Below are positions 9,101 to 16,793 of a stretch of 64,000 nt of DNA, in pieces (position 1 is the first letter of the stretch; each line of letters begins with the position of its first letter). The translations under genes were made by a program, and so were the position numbers. The DNA comes from Limnohabitans sp. T6-5 (GTDB lineage: Bacteria > Pseudomonadota > Gammaproteobacteria > Burkholderiales > Burkholderiaceae_C): assembly GCF_003063315.1 (NCBI RefSeq), contig NZ_NERV01000001.1, positions 124,001 to 188,000 of the forward strand. Reading direction: 5' to 3'. The notes under the pieces are model-generated. The model saw nothing but the letters and a program-made list of their open reading frames with translations, had not been told where the DNA came from and did not search any database.

Positions 9101-11852
9101 GTAGCAGCACCAGCGTCAGTGCAGCCTGGGCTAGCCGCTCGAATGCGCCATCGAGCACCCTGCGGGTATGCAGACGCCAAGACAGTTCTCGCGGCTTGCG
9201 TGTCAGCGTCACAAAGCTGCTGAGTGCGGGTGGTAACAGCAAAAGGCTGAGCACGCTCAATGTCCAAGGCAAGGTGCTTTCAAACTGAGTCCAGCCCAGC
9301 AGCAGCAAACCCACCATGCTCACAGCCACCAGGCTGCGCCGCAGGTTGTCCATGATTTTCCATTGAGACAGCAAACTCAATGGGTTCTTCGTGCGCTGAC
9401 CAAGCTTGGCCGTCGGAACTCGGGGCAACACCCAGGAAGCGATCTGCCAGTCGCCACGGATCCATCGACTGCGGCGTTTCACATCGCTGTCGTACCGCGC
9501 TGGGTAATCGTCATAAAGCTGTACATCGCTGACCAGTCCAGCACGGACATAACAGCCTTCGAGCAGGTCATGGCTGAGGATGCGGTTTTCAGGGAATCGA
9601 GCATTCAATACGCCCTCAAATGCATCGACGTCGTAGATCCCCTTACCGATAAATGAGCCTTGGTGGAACAAGTCCTGGTAAACATCGGAGACGGCTCGGG
9701 TATAAGGGTCTACACCCGCTTCGCTGCCCATCAGACGGGCATAACGCGAGCAGTTGGTGCTTTGTAGGCTGACAGCCATGCGCGGCTGCAAAATGCCATA
9801 ACCTGCAGTGACGCATCGACTACCGGCGTCCAGGTGCGGGCGGTTCAGCGGATGCGCCATGGTGGCGGCAAACTTGCGTGCAGTGTCGCGCTGCAACTGG
9901 GTGTCGGTATCCAACGTGATCACATAACGCACCTGCCGCAAAGGCGTTGTATTGCCTACGACGCGCAAGAACTCGGCATCAGACTTGCCCCGCAGCAACG
10001 CGTTGAGCGCACCCAGCTTGCCACGCTTGCGCTCATAGCCCATCCAGACTCGCTCTTGAGGGTTCCACAGGCGTGCGCGGTGGAACAGAAAAAACGTGTC
10101 TTGCGCTTTGCCCGGGTATTTGTGGTTGAGTGAAGCAATGCCCTCACTGGCGAGCGACAGCAGTTCGTCATCGTCCTCTGCATGCTCGGTGGGGGAATCG
10201 ACCCAGTCTGTCAGCAAGCCAAAGTGCAGATGTGGATCTTGGTTGGCCAGATAGCGCACTTCCAGTGCCTCCACCAACGCTTGGACACCCTGCGGACTAT
10301 CGAGCAGGGTAGGCACCACCACCAAAGTGCGCGCCTCAGGAGCGATGCCACTGGAAAAGTCCATACGCGGCAGCACTTTCGGCGTGACCAGTTGGGCTGC
10401 GGCCCAGTTCACCAGAGTCACAGCAAGTTGGCTGGACGCCAGCAGAGCAGCCATCACAAGCAGTACCCACTGCCATGTTTCAAGCCCCTGGCCCAAACCG
10501 GCTTGCAGCAGCAAGGCGCTGGCAAGCAGGGTCAACAAAGCAATGATCCAGAGATACAGCGGTACCGCTACCGTTTGAGCCCAGCGCTGTATCGAAGCCA
10601 GCAGGCCATGCTGTACCTGCGCGGCCTGCTCCAGCATCGCCAGCCCGTCACCCACCAGGTAATAGCCCACATGATCCATCGCAGCAGGCCGGGTCAGAGG
10701 TGAATCGGTGTCTTGAGTGATGAGCGCGTTTTGCGCCAATTGCACCGCCGTGCACGCCACATCGAATTCGGTCATGCCGCTGTGGCGGGCCGTTTTTTCC
10801 ACCACATGGCGGTACTGGTCGCGCGTATTGAAGTCCATGTGGCTGTACACACCCAGCGGGTCTTCGCGCAACTTTCGCTCCACGCCACTCAAGGACTCGA
10901 CAAACTCGCGCCAGTCAGTCACGCTCAGCATTCGCAAACTTGAAATGCTGTTGCTGATGCAGATTTGGTTGATGGCCTGAGTTTGCGTTTCCGACTGCAC
11001 CATCTGCTCAATGGACAGATCAACCTCCGAAAGACGCTGCGCAATCCACGTCAGCGGCAGCGCCAAAGCCGAGCTGTGCCCCTGAAGCAGCCGCGCCAGT
11101 TCGGCCACAAAGGTGTTCACCAGCGTCGGGCTAGAACGCGCCATATCCGAGATCACAAGGATCAGACTTTTGGGATCATTTTCGGCCACGTGCAGTATCT
11201 GCTCGGCCCAGCCCGTGGCGCGGTTGCGCTCGACCATGCTTTCTGCCACAAGCGCACTGATGCGGCGCAAGTTTTCGATCAGCGCCAGACGAAGCATGAT
11301 GGGTATGGCCCACAGTTCACCGAGCGTGAGTTCCGACACACTCTGATAAGCAGCGACAAAGCGGGTCAGGTTTTCCGGATCAATGCGACCATCGCCATGT
11401 GCAATCACTTCCAGCGCAATGTCATAAACACGTGCCAGCCCCTTGGACGGTCCGTTCGCAAGTACAGGCAACTCACGGCCATAGCTCTTGGAAAAATGGG
11501 CTCGCGCGGTGAGCATCTGCTCTTCGATCAGGTAAAAGTTATCCAGCAGCCATTCGCCAGCCGGTGTGATACGGCGCCCCTGACGCACCGACTCGAGCAA
11601 CAGAGTACAGGCTGATTGCAGCACATCCTCGTTATCGCCCAAACGCACAAGCAATTGATCACGTCGGGGTACAGCGCTCAAAGTGTGGGTCTGCGCCAGA
11701 TTTTTTCCATGACGCTCCATCTGCTCGGTGTTGAACAGTTCGGCGCGCAGAGGCACGTCAACAGGCGCCAAAGCTTGTGCGGGCGCTTGCCACGAAATGG
11801 TATTGAGGGCACGCAGCAAAAACGCACGCAAGGCATGGAGGCGATAGTTCAA
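3150..11852 (-). CDS. Cyclic beta-1,2-glucan synthase (NdvB/ChvB family)
   Basis: A 2,900-residue protein of the usual size for this family, which makes periplasmic cyclic glucans from UDP-glucose at the inner membrane. Visible layout: an N-terminal helical region; membrane segments near residues 425-500; a GT84 glycosyltransferase core with VITLDTDTQLQRD near residue 647 and SRWIRGDWQ further on; more membrane segments near 860-1010. A glycoamylase-like domain spans about 1330-1560 (SWSGSMFEYLMPNLVMP, WGISESGYNTVD), and a C-terminal GH94 phosphorylase-like part carries GSGDWNDGMN near residue 2580, which sets chain length. The start is a TTG with AAGGA about ten bases upstream; no ATG lies close by. 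It stands alone, without an adjacent exporter such as NdvA. Its expected roles are osmoadaptation and surface properties. Confidence 0.93.
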   Translation of the reverse strand: MNYRLHALRAFLLRALNTISWQAPAQALAPVDVPLRAELFNTEQMERHGKNLAQTHTLSAVPRRDQLLVRLGDNEDVLQSACTLLLESVRQGRRITPAGEWLLDNFYLIEEQMLTARAHFSKSYGRELPVLANGPSKGLARVYDIALEVIAHGDGRIDPENLTRFVAAYQSVSELTLGELWAIPIMLRLALIENLRRISALVAESMVERNRATGWAEQILHVAENDPKSLILVISDMARSSPTLVNTFVAELARLLQGHSSALALPLTWIAQRLSEVDLSIEQMVQSETQTQAINQICISNSISSLRMLSVTDWREFVESLSGVERKLREDPLGVYSHMDFNTRDQYRHVVEKTARHSGMTEFDVACTAVQLAQNALITQDTDSPLTRPAAMDHVGYYLVGDGLAMLEQAAQVQHGLLASIQRWAQTVAVPLYLWIIALLTLLASALLLQAGLGQGLETWQWVLLVMAALLASSQLAVTLVNWAAAQLVTPKVLPRMDFSSGIAPEARTLVVVPTLLDSPQGVQALVEALEVRYLANQDPHLHFGLLTDWVDSPTEHAEDDDELLSLASEGIASLNHKYPGKAQDTFFLFHRARLWNPQERVWMGYERKRGKLGALNALLRGKSDAEFLRVVGNTTPLRQVRYVITLDTDTQLQRDTARKFAATMAHPLNRPHLDAGSRCVTAGYGILQPRMAVSLQSTNCSRYARLMGSEAGVDPYTRAVSDVYQDLFHQGSFIGKGIYDVDAFEGVLNARFPENRILSHDLLEGCYVRAGLVSDVQLYDDYPARYDSDVKRRSRWIRGDWQIASWVLPRVPTAKLGQRTKNPLSLLSQWKIMDNLRRSLVAVSMVGLLLLGWTQFESTLPWTLSVLSLLLLPPALSSFVTLTRKPRELSWRLHTRRVLDGAFERLAQAALTLVLLPHEAWFSLDAIVRTHVRLVFTHRHLLEWQASLGDAPQQWTRCKPGGLRDLLASAWHLAAAPLLAVVTALALMVFNPAMLAQAAPVLMLWLTAPLLAWWISRPLASRREQLTLDQRMFLRRLARRTWAFFEEFVTAENHWLAPDNYQENPLAILDRRTSPTNMGLSLLATVSAYDFGYISAGVLLERCGNSLKSMQRLERHAGHFFNWYDTQTLTPLLPRYLSSVDSGNLAGHLLTLRPALLAIADQPILHPRAFDGLLDALGNVNQVLPKNAGAPLRHALAHLTQSLEAACAAQPSTQGDATQWLVGTEALCTAMLLLLDADVDVADDVPLRHWAQTLLAQCRALQDDMKWLQVLPLGATADRADTMPTLRTLAAAGCLPAQSRMAQLSQLAQEAADMARVDYSFLYDTTRHLMAVGYNLDEHRRDVGFYDLLASEARLCSFVAIAQGEVPQDNWFALGRLLTTAGNSTALLSWSGSMFEYLMPNLVMPSYANTLLEKTCEAVVQAQIAYGEQHGVPWGISESGYNTVDAALKYQYRAFGVPGLGLKRGLSDDLVIAPYATALALMVQPDAACRNLQRLVQDGLQGAFGLFEAVDYTPARVPRGQNGAVVRSYMAHHQGMSMLAFAHVLLDQPMQKRFASDPQFQATMLLLQERIPNANVFYARAPELPDIRRSTIGQTSPLRVLRNPDALPEVHLLSNGRYHVMVSQTGAGYSRWRDLEITRWREDATRDNWGTFCYLRDVDSGEFWSTTHQPTLQHTDSYEAIFTEGRAEFRRRDHGFEIHTDMVVSPEDDIELRRTRITNRARTRRTIEVTSYAEVVLAPSAGDNLHQAFSNLFVQTEIERERQAILCHRRPRSESESIVWLFHLMAVHGAEAQTISYETDRMAFVGRMNTLDAPLALRAAGLLGDSEGPVLDPIVAIRQRITLQPQQTVTVDMLTGVAEVRSQALNLIDKYRDIHLADRVVDLATTHAWVNLQQINASEADAQVFARLASSVIYLNSAQRAQAAVLGHNKRSQSGLWGYGVSGDLPIVLLQISSVDNIELVRQMVQAIAYWRLKGMEVDLVIWNEDHAGYRQVLQEQILGLIAVGIEASRTVRPGGIFVRSAEHMPAEDRILFQTVARVIITDTQGSLKSQASRHMSRKARTMPLQLSPTQGPTFAEALPVAASVSDIAELQFFNGMGGFSADGREYVIRTTVLNGVAQQRTPLPWVNVIANANFGTVISESGSAYTWSENAHEFRYTPWSNDPVSDPSGEAIYLRDDASGVFWSPTALPCGGDGLHVTRHGFGYSVFEHTQDGIETELTVFVDVQASIKFSQLRVRNRSGRNRKLSATGYVEWVLGDFQSKSAMHVSTEIDPHSGAILARNPYNPVFGDRMAFWDADGGTRAPGVTVSGDRREFLGRNGSLRHPAAMHRVALSNRVGPGLDPCAAVQVPFELVNGQERVIIFRLGAAGRRGLDDASAIVQSLREPHALQASLQAVHAYWQQTLGAVQVQTPDPALNVLANGWLLYQTLACRLWARTGFYQSGGAFGFRDQLQDAMALVHAAPDLLREHLLRCAAHQFSEGDVQHWWHPPQGRGVRTQCSDDYLWLAQATCRYVLTTGDTTVLLETAPFLQGRALNTEEDSYYDLPLVSEERATLYEHCVRAIRHGLRKGVHGLPLMGSGDWNDGMNLVGIKGKGESIWLAFFLFDTLERFSPLARDFGDTAFADQCLAEAEQLRQAIEQHGWDGAWYRRAYFDDGTPLGSASNEECQIDSLTQSWAVLSGGGNATRNHSALDALDQQLVRRDLGLIQLLTPPFDHSSLNPGYIQGYLPGVRENGGQYTHAAIWAAMAFAEMGDQHRAWACFDIINPLHHGSTPQQVARYQVEPYVVAADVYAVAPHEGRGGWTWYTGSASWMYRLILESLLGLQLQDKALHFSPRMPLAWGGFAVQYRYGRTVYAIDVQKIAGTSETRLYLDGVLQATPVLSLHDDSGAHSVIVHMPD

Positions 11853-12129
11853 ACAAAAGTTCCTTGAAGTCCGAACTCAGCTTACGTGTTGACTTCGTCA
11901 CGGTCTGTGCGCTGCTCCACGCCAGCCTCAAGTCAAAACTCAGCTTCATTGACTGTGGCATGACGCTGTCAAGACTTCACACAACTGCTGGGTTGAGCAG
12001 CCAATTCATGGGCTTTCACGAAAGAAACAATTGGCTACCATATTTCCTACCTAAGTGTCATAACGAACAGATCCGTACAGAGCGACTGCCTAAGCTGAAA
12101 TCCGTTCATTCACTTTTTGAGGAAATCCC

Positions 12130-12738
12130 ATGACTTTTACACGCACCACCCTTTTTTCAGCATTGCTGCTGGCCTTCACAGTTGTTGCCACTGCAGCACC
12201 GATGTCTAAAGACGAATACAAAGTCGGCAAGGAAACCATCACAGCCAAATACAAGGCTGACAAAAAAGCCTGCGATGCCCATAGCGGCAATGCCAAAGAC
12301 ATTTGTATTGAGGAGGCCAAAGGCGCTGAAAAAATTTCGCTCGCAGAACTGCAAGCCAAACATGAACCGTCCACCAAGCACAACTACGACGTCGCCGTGG
12401 CCAAAGCCAAGTCCGCCTATGCAGTCGCTAAAGAAAAGTGCGACGACCAAGCAGGCAATGCCAAGGATGTGTGCCGAAAGGAAGCCAAAGCAACCTACAC
12501 AACTGCCATGGCCGAAGCCAAGCTGACTGAAAAGACCAGCGAAAACGAAAAGCAGGCCGCCGAAAAGATCACTGACGCCAAGTCCACCGCCATGGACAAG
12601 AATGCGAGCGCGAAGAAAGACGCCACCACTGACATCCGTGACGCCAACTACAAGACGGCCATAGAAAAGTGTGATGCTTTAGCCGGCGACGCCAAGGCCA
12701 AATGCGTAGCTGAAGCCAAAACCCACTTTGGCAAGTAA
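12130..12738 (+). CDS. Exported Lys/Ala-rich repeat protein
   Basis: A 202-residue protein with a clear signal peptide (residues 1-22, ending TAAPM) and a hydrophilic helical body. Three imperfect repeats carry a pair of cysteines each: KKACDAHSGNAKDIC, KEKCDDQAGNAKDVC and IEKCDALAGDAKAKC. Each is followed by an EAK run, with a linker rich in Lys, Ala and Glu. The paired cysteines about ten residues apart suggest disulfides in the periplasm. Similar proteins occur in many betaproteobacteria without known function. The ATG has GAGGAAA seven bases upstream. A hairpin terminator follows, so the gene is monocistronic. Confidence 0.8.
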   Translation: MTFTRTTLFSALLLAFTVVATAAPMSKDEYKVGKETITAKYKADKKACDAHSGNAKDICIEEAKGAEKISLAELQAKHEPSTKHNYDVAVAKAKSAYAVAKEKCDDQAGNAKDVCRKEAKATYTTAMAEAKLTEKTSENEKQAAEKITDAKSTAMDKNASAKKDATTDIRDANYKTAIEKCDALAGDAKAKCVAEAKTHFGK

Positions 12739-12746
12739 GCCATTTC

Positions 12747-12776
12747 CAGCGGGTGCCAACGCACCCGCTGCGTTTT
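12747..12776 (+). terminator. Rho-independent terminator
   Basis: A perfect ten-base stem, CAGCGGGTGC and GCACCCGCTG, encloses a four-base loop and is followed by CGTTTT. It lies eight bases after the stop of the exported repeat protein. Confidence 0.8.
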
Positions 12777-12906
12777 CGACCACCGCCGCAAGTCTCGCCT
12801 CCCAACTGCGCCACACTTGAGCTTGGTCATGGCGACAGACGTCAAAACTGCACATCATCACAACAACCGGAAATTCTCCCAACCAACGGGCAAACCAGCC
12901 CTGACG

Positions 12907-15006
12907 TTAAATTTTGGCAGCGGGCACATCCTCACGCGCAGGAAAAAAGAAGCTCATCGGTGCACGACGCAGACGCTGACGAATGGCTTGATAAATTTGT
13001 TGTCGACCTTCTCGGCCAACATTGAGGGCGCGCAACGCAACGCGAAATGCCAAGTAAAAACTCACCCCCACATTGAGCATCCCAATCAGCGGGATACATG
13101 CCACAGCCCACCACCACGCATTTTGTTGAAGCACGCCCCATCCCAAGCTGGCGGCTGCGGCACCGAGCTGACCGGTAGAAAGCGTGATGTGCCGCACGTC
13201 CAGTCCTAACCCCACAAAAGCCAAAATCGGTGGCACCAGGCCGAGCATAAAACCCAAAGAGATATTGGATGCAAAGCCTGAAATTTGTTGCCGCATGAAG
13301 TGGGCCCAGCGCATGGCACGATCCGCACCCAACCAATGGCCGATGCGCGGGTTGTAGCGCAAGGCCGATTGCAAACGGTGAAGTACAAACCAGTTTTCCA
13401 CCCAGCCACCCACCAGACTGCTCACAAACAGGAGCACGCCAGTGAAGGCCGCAAACAACAAAGAGGGGCCGAACAATGAGAGGGACTCCATGACCTGATT
13501 TGCGTGATGGGCGTCCACCATTGGCAGGCCCCACAGACGCTCCATCAGCAGAGACAACACAATCACAACAGGAAACACCACCACGACATTGCCAATGACC
13601 GCAGCCACTTGAGAGCGCACCAGGTGTGTCACCTCATCAACAAACAATTCAAGCGCCCCGGGTTGCTTGAGGTCTTGCAATTTAGCGGCCATGGCCGGGG
13701 CCGTCATGGCGGGTTGCTTGGTGGCCAGCGTGAAATGAAGCAATTGGATGACGACAAAGCTGACCGCATACACCACCCCTGCCAAGTAACCAAACCAAAA
13801 GGCCGATAGACCCAGTGACATCACGCCAAACTTGCCTGCTGTCGTGAGTGCTGTGAGTGCCCCGCCACCTGCCGCGTCGCGCAGCATACAAACATATTCA
13901 GCTCGGGTGCGGGTGATGTAGTGTTCACCCGTTTCGGAGCTGCGTTCTGTGACTTTGGCCGCCAGTACAGAGCTGCTGGCCAAAAGGAGTGCACCGATGC
14001 TGCGCTGCTCAAGACCCAAGCCTGCCATCTGCGACAGCAGGCGTGCGCTGTACTGGTGGTCACTATCGTTCAGCAGGCAATCCAACAGGCTGCGGATGCG
14101 CAGCATGCGCTCGCGGATTTGGCGCAGTCGAAAGACCAAGTCCATGGAGATACCGTGCTCGTCCAAGTGGTTATAAACCGAGGTGGTCGCCTGTCGGCAC
14201 AAGTCCAATTGGGAACGAAACAAAGCCATCTCGGCCATGGCATCGCCCCCCTGCAGCCAGGCATCGCGCACAGCTTCAAAACAAGCAGTCAGCGTATGAA
14301 ATGGGTTGCTCTCGCGTGTGGTGAAGTGCATACGCAGCCGCAAATCCGGAGAAAAGCCAGCGGCTCGAATCTGGCTGGTGCAAAAGGTAATGGCTTCGAT
14401 CAAGGCGTTTTGCCAATGCGTCAAAGGACGCTGGGAAGACGCAATGGGCATCGCAGCTGGCACGCTTAACAGCCCGGCCAAGCGCGCCCGAGTGACCGGA
14501 CTCAAGGCAGCGATCCATTGCGCATCCCCGGCACGAGTCAGCGCCAAGGCAAACAGCTCACCTCCGTCACGGGTTTCGGGCGTAGACGGGAATAGCTTGC
14601 CATGCAGGCGCTCTATCAGTTCGGTGATAAAGGAATTGCGAGTGGCAAAGCCATAGTCGGATAACAAACTTGCCAGATCCAAGTCGGTGATCAGCATGCG
14701 CCACCAGTCCTGCATCTGCGCACGTTTTGAAGGGCGCGCATCCAGCGCATCGAGAAAATATTCCACGCGCAACACCGAGGTCGAAGCATCCAAGCGTGAA
14801 CCACGTACCCATCCCAGCAATGCAATCAGCCAGAGATGTCGCTGCACCAAGGAGGCATTGGGGTCCAGCGTTTGCAATAGCACAGCCATGTCAGGATAAA
14901 CGGCGGTTACTGAACCAGCGTCTTGTCGTGGCGTTGGCGTTGGCGTTGGCGTTGGCGTTGGCGTTGGCGTTGGCGTTGGCGTTGGCGTTGGGGAGGATGT
15001 ATTCAC
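12907..15006 (-). CDS. 'Site-specific recombinase' (Gcr) family membrane protein
   Basis: A 699-residue protein. The N-terminal two thirds are helical and soluble-looking. From about residue 365 come several long hydrophobic segments (GVVYAVSFVVIQLLHF, VIGNVVVVFPVVIVLSLL, FGPSLLFAAFTGVLLFVSS, LGFMLGLVPPILAFVGLG, AVACIPLIGMLNVGVSFYL). This layout matches the COG4389 / SpecificRecomb family. The family name comes from an early report; the visible protein looks like an integral membrane protein and shows no serine or tyrosine recombinase motif. The frame opens with a GTG at 15004-15006, followed by a Thr-Pro repeat. An ATG about 38 codons in, at MAVLLQTLDPNASL, is an alternative start that would drop the repeat. 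Confidence 0.75.
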   Translation of the reverse strand: MNTSSPTPTPTPTPTPTPTPTPTPTPRQDAGSVTAVYPDMAVLLQTLDPNASLVQRHLWLIALLGWVRGSRLDASTSVLRVEYFLDALDARPSKRAQMQDWWRMLITDLDLASLLSDYGFATRNSFITELIERLHGKLFPSTPETRDGGELFALALTRAGDAQWIAALSPVTRARLAGLLSVPAAMPIASSQRPLTHWQNALIEAITFCTSQIRAAGFSPDLRLRMHFTTRESNPFHTLTACFEAVRDAWLQGGDAMAEMALFRSQLDLCRQATTSVYNHLDEHGISMDLVFRLRQIRERMLRIRSLLDCLLNDSDHQYSARLLSQMAGLGLEQRSIGALLLASSSVLAAKVTERSSETGEHYITRTRAEYVCMLRDAAGGGALTALTTAGKFGVMSLGLSAFWFGYLAGVVYAVSFVVIQLLHFTLATKQPAMTAPAMAAKLQDLKQPGALELFVDEVTHLVRSQVAAVIGNVVVVFPVVIVLSLLMERLWGLPMVDAHHANQVMESLSLFGPSLLFAAFTGVLLFVSSLVGGWVENWFVLHRLQSALRYNPRIGHWLGADRAMRWAHFMRQQISGFASNISLGFMLGLVPPILAFVGLGLDVRHITLSTGQLGAAAASLGWGVLQQNAWWWAVACIPLIGMLNVGVSFYLAFRVALRALNVGREGRQQIYQAIRQRLRRAPMSFFFPAREDVPAAKI
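14930..14989. repeat. Hexanucleotide microsatellite, ten GGCGTT units
   Basis: Ten perfect tandem copies of GGCGTT on the plus strand, with partial units at both ends. Read on the minus strand they encode an alternating Thr-Pro tract at the start of the recombinase-family membrane protein. A six-base unit cannot shift the frame, so slippage would change tract length only, or spacing to an internal start if the gene begins downstream. Confidence 0.97.
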
Positions 15007-15147
15007 TTAAACATTTTGCTTTGCCTCACAAACCGTTTCCGTTTGCTGACACACGTAAACAACATCCCCAAGAGAGTGGAATGAAGGAGGCTCCATCCCC
15101 ACACTGGCACCCTTATTGCTTCTTTTTTTGCCGTCTCTGGTGGTGTT

Positions 15148-16379
15148 TTACCCAACCACGATGTTGTCCTGATCATCGACTTTGAAAGCGGTAGTGCCTA
15201 CGGCTGTGATGTTGCGGCCTTTGCCTGAACGTATGGCTTAGAGCTTGCTTTGTACGTGGTGCTTTTGCCCACGCCACTGCCCTTGCCAGCGCTGGCGCTC
15301 AAGGTGATGCCCGCTTGCCCACCGCGTGCGCCCAGTTGCATGCCCACACCAATGCTGCCGCTCTTGTTGCTGGAGTTGCTGCTTTCTTGCGTGGTGTTTT
15401 GCGCGGCCACGATGTTCACCTGGTCGTCGGCTTTGAGGGTGGCTGTTTTACCGGCTTGGACGTTGCTGCCTTGAAGGGTGATGTCGCTGTCTTTGCCCGC
15501 GCCTGTGGCCGTGATGGTGACGTTGCCGCCTGCATTGACCTTGCTGCCCTTGGCGCTGTCGGCGTTGCTTTGTTGTTGACTTTGGTTGCTGCTGGCTCCG
15601 ATGCTGGCACTGATGCCGATGCCGCCCATTTTGTCTGCGGCGTTGCCGCCTGCCATGGCCTGACCCGCGCTCAAAGCGCCTGCACCTTGTTTGAGGTTCA
15701 TGGCCGCATTGGCCGCTGCCAGCGCTTGCATGCGGCTACTGCGGGTGTTGCCTGCTGCTTGCAGTTGGTTGTTGGCCGTTTGCAGGGCGCTGATCACCGG
15801 GCTGGTGATGGCCAGCGTCAGGCCGCTTTGCTTGAACTTTTGTTCGGTGCTTTGGCTGCCGGTTTCTCTGGCTTCTTTGATGTCCACTGTCTTAGCAGTG
15901 ATGTCGATGTTGCCGCTACCGGAGGGGCTGTTGAGTCCTGGCGTGATCACATCACTGCCGGTCTGTGTGTAGGTCTGGCCTGCGGTGATGCTCACGTTGC
16001 CGCCCGTGCTGCCCACGGTGCTGCCTGCGGCGGTGCTGCCTTGGCCTTGGCTGTCCACGCTTTGCATTTGCTTGCCAAGGGTCACGCTCAGGCCACCTCC
16101 ACCAAACAGCCCGGACTTGGTGGTTTGGTTAAAGTTGCTGCTGGCGCTGGTGTTTTGCGCTGCTTCAATCTTCACGTTACCGCCTGAACTCAGGTTCACG
16201 TTTTGGTCGGCCAGCACGCTGGAGCCTTTGACTGTGAGGTCTTGACCGTTGTTTATCCTTGTCCTGCGCCTGCGACGCGCCCCTGAAAATCCACCGCCAC
16301 TGCTGCGGGCGTTTTCTGCAACAGCCATCAGGCAACCTCGGGACTTGTTGAAGATCAGGCGGTGGGTTTGGAGGTTCAT
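15148..16379 (-). pseudogene. Decayed third CDI module: leader plus FHA repeats plus toxin tail remnant
   Basis: The frame opens with an exoprotein leader-like start (HRLIFNKSRGCLMAVAE) at 16379, with GAGGAA eight bases upstream. After some 45 residues it joins filamentous-haemagglutinin repeat sequence (VLADQNVNLSSGGNVKIEAA) nearly identical to the larger copies at about 18970-19930 and 23870-24830. Homology stops after STTY; the frame then reads a short tail and stops at 15198. In another minus frame, from just after the junction to 15148, the DNA reads GKGRNITAVGTTAFKVDDQD then NIVVG and a stop. That looks like the C-terminal end of a different toxin, out of frame. No TPS transport domain, pretoxin region or immunity gene is left. 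I read it as a degraded orphan module. Confidence 0.65.
15260..16240. repeat. Long direct repeat, copy C (with about 18970-19930 and 23870-24830)
   Basis: About 1 kb of FHA-repeat coding DNA is nearly identical in three places, seen by direct comparison of the plus strand. The stretch CCGCTCTTGTTGCTGGAGTT occurs in all three. Copies A and B share a longer homology, roughly 23150-25860 with 18230-20600. These repeats are substrates for homologous recombination that could exchange toxin ends. Confidence 0.9.
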
Positions 16380-16391
16380 GGCATTGCTTCC

Positions 16392-16793
16392 TCAAAATCC
16401 CCAGCGATTGAGTTTGTCTGTGCTGGGCCGTAGATTTTCTCGCATCTGGCGCGGGAGACGCCGCTCTTTTGTGTATTCAGATGCCCAGAACTCTTCATGC
16501 GTCATACCTCCACGCAGAAGTCCGGCAAGTTCATAGTATGGTTTTGTCAACTCCGGGAAAGATAAAACATCTCCAAAGATTCTTGGATTGACGTAATCAA
16601 TCAACGGAAATGGCTCTTCCATCTCCTTTGCAATACACAAATCCAATATCGGTTGAAGATGATCCAGCTCTTGGTCGATGATTTCTTTAAAGTACGGAAT
16701 CTCACGATGTTTAGAATTTCTCATGGCAACACGTAGCTCTAAAGCACTGCGTGCCAATTCATCGTGGTCAAGTTTGAACAGTGTTGCCATCAT
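16392..16793 (-). CDS. Candidate immunity protein of orphan module 2
   Basis: A 133-residue soluble, charged protein with no signal peptide or membrane segment and no family I recognise. Its start overlaps the stop of the upstream toxin module by four bases (ATGA), the usual arrangement of CDI toxin and immunity genes. Two ATG codons are adjacent. The second, at 16788-16790, has GGAGGT five bases upstream and may be the true start. The base composition is more AT-rich than the flanking repeats, as is usual for immunity genes acquired with their toxins. The immunity role is inferred from position only. Confidence 0.65.
   Translation of the reverse strand: MMATLFKLDHDELARSALELRVAMRNSKHREIPYFKEIIDQELDHLQPILDLCIAKEMEEPFPLIDYVNPRIFGDVLSFPELTKPYYELAGLLRGGMTHEEFWASEYTKERRLPRQMRENLRPSTDKLNRWGF

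Noticed and set aside
14930..14989. A CRISPR or minisatellite array
   Set aside because: The unit is six bases with no spacers; it is a coding microsatellite.
12907..15006. A recombinase mobilising the neighbouring CDI island
   Set aside because: Despite the family name no catalytic motif is visible and the protein is membrane-spanning; neighbourhood alone does not support a link.
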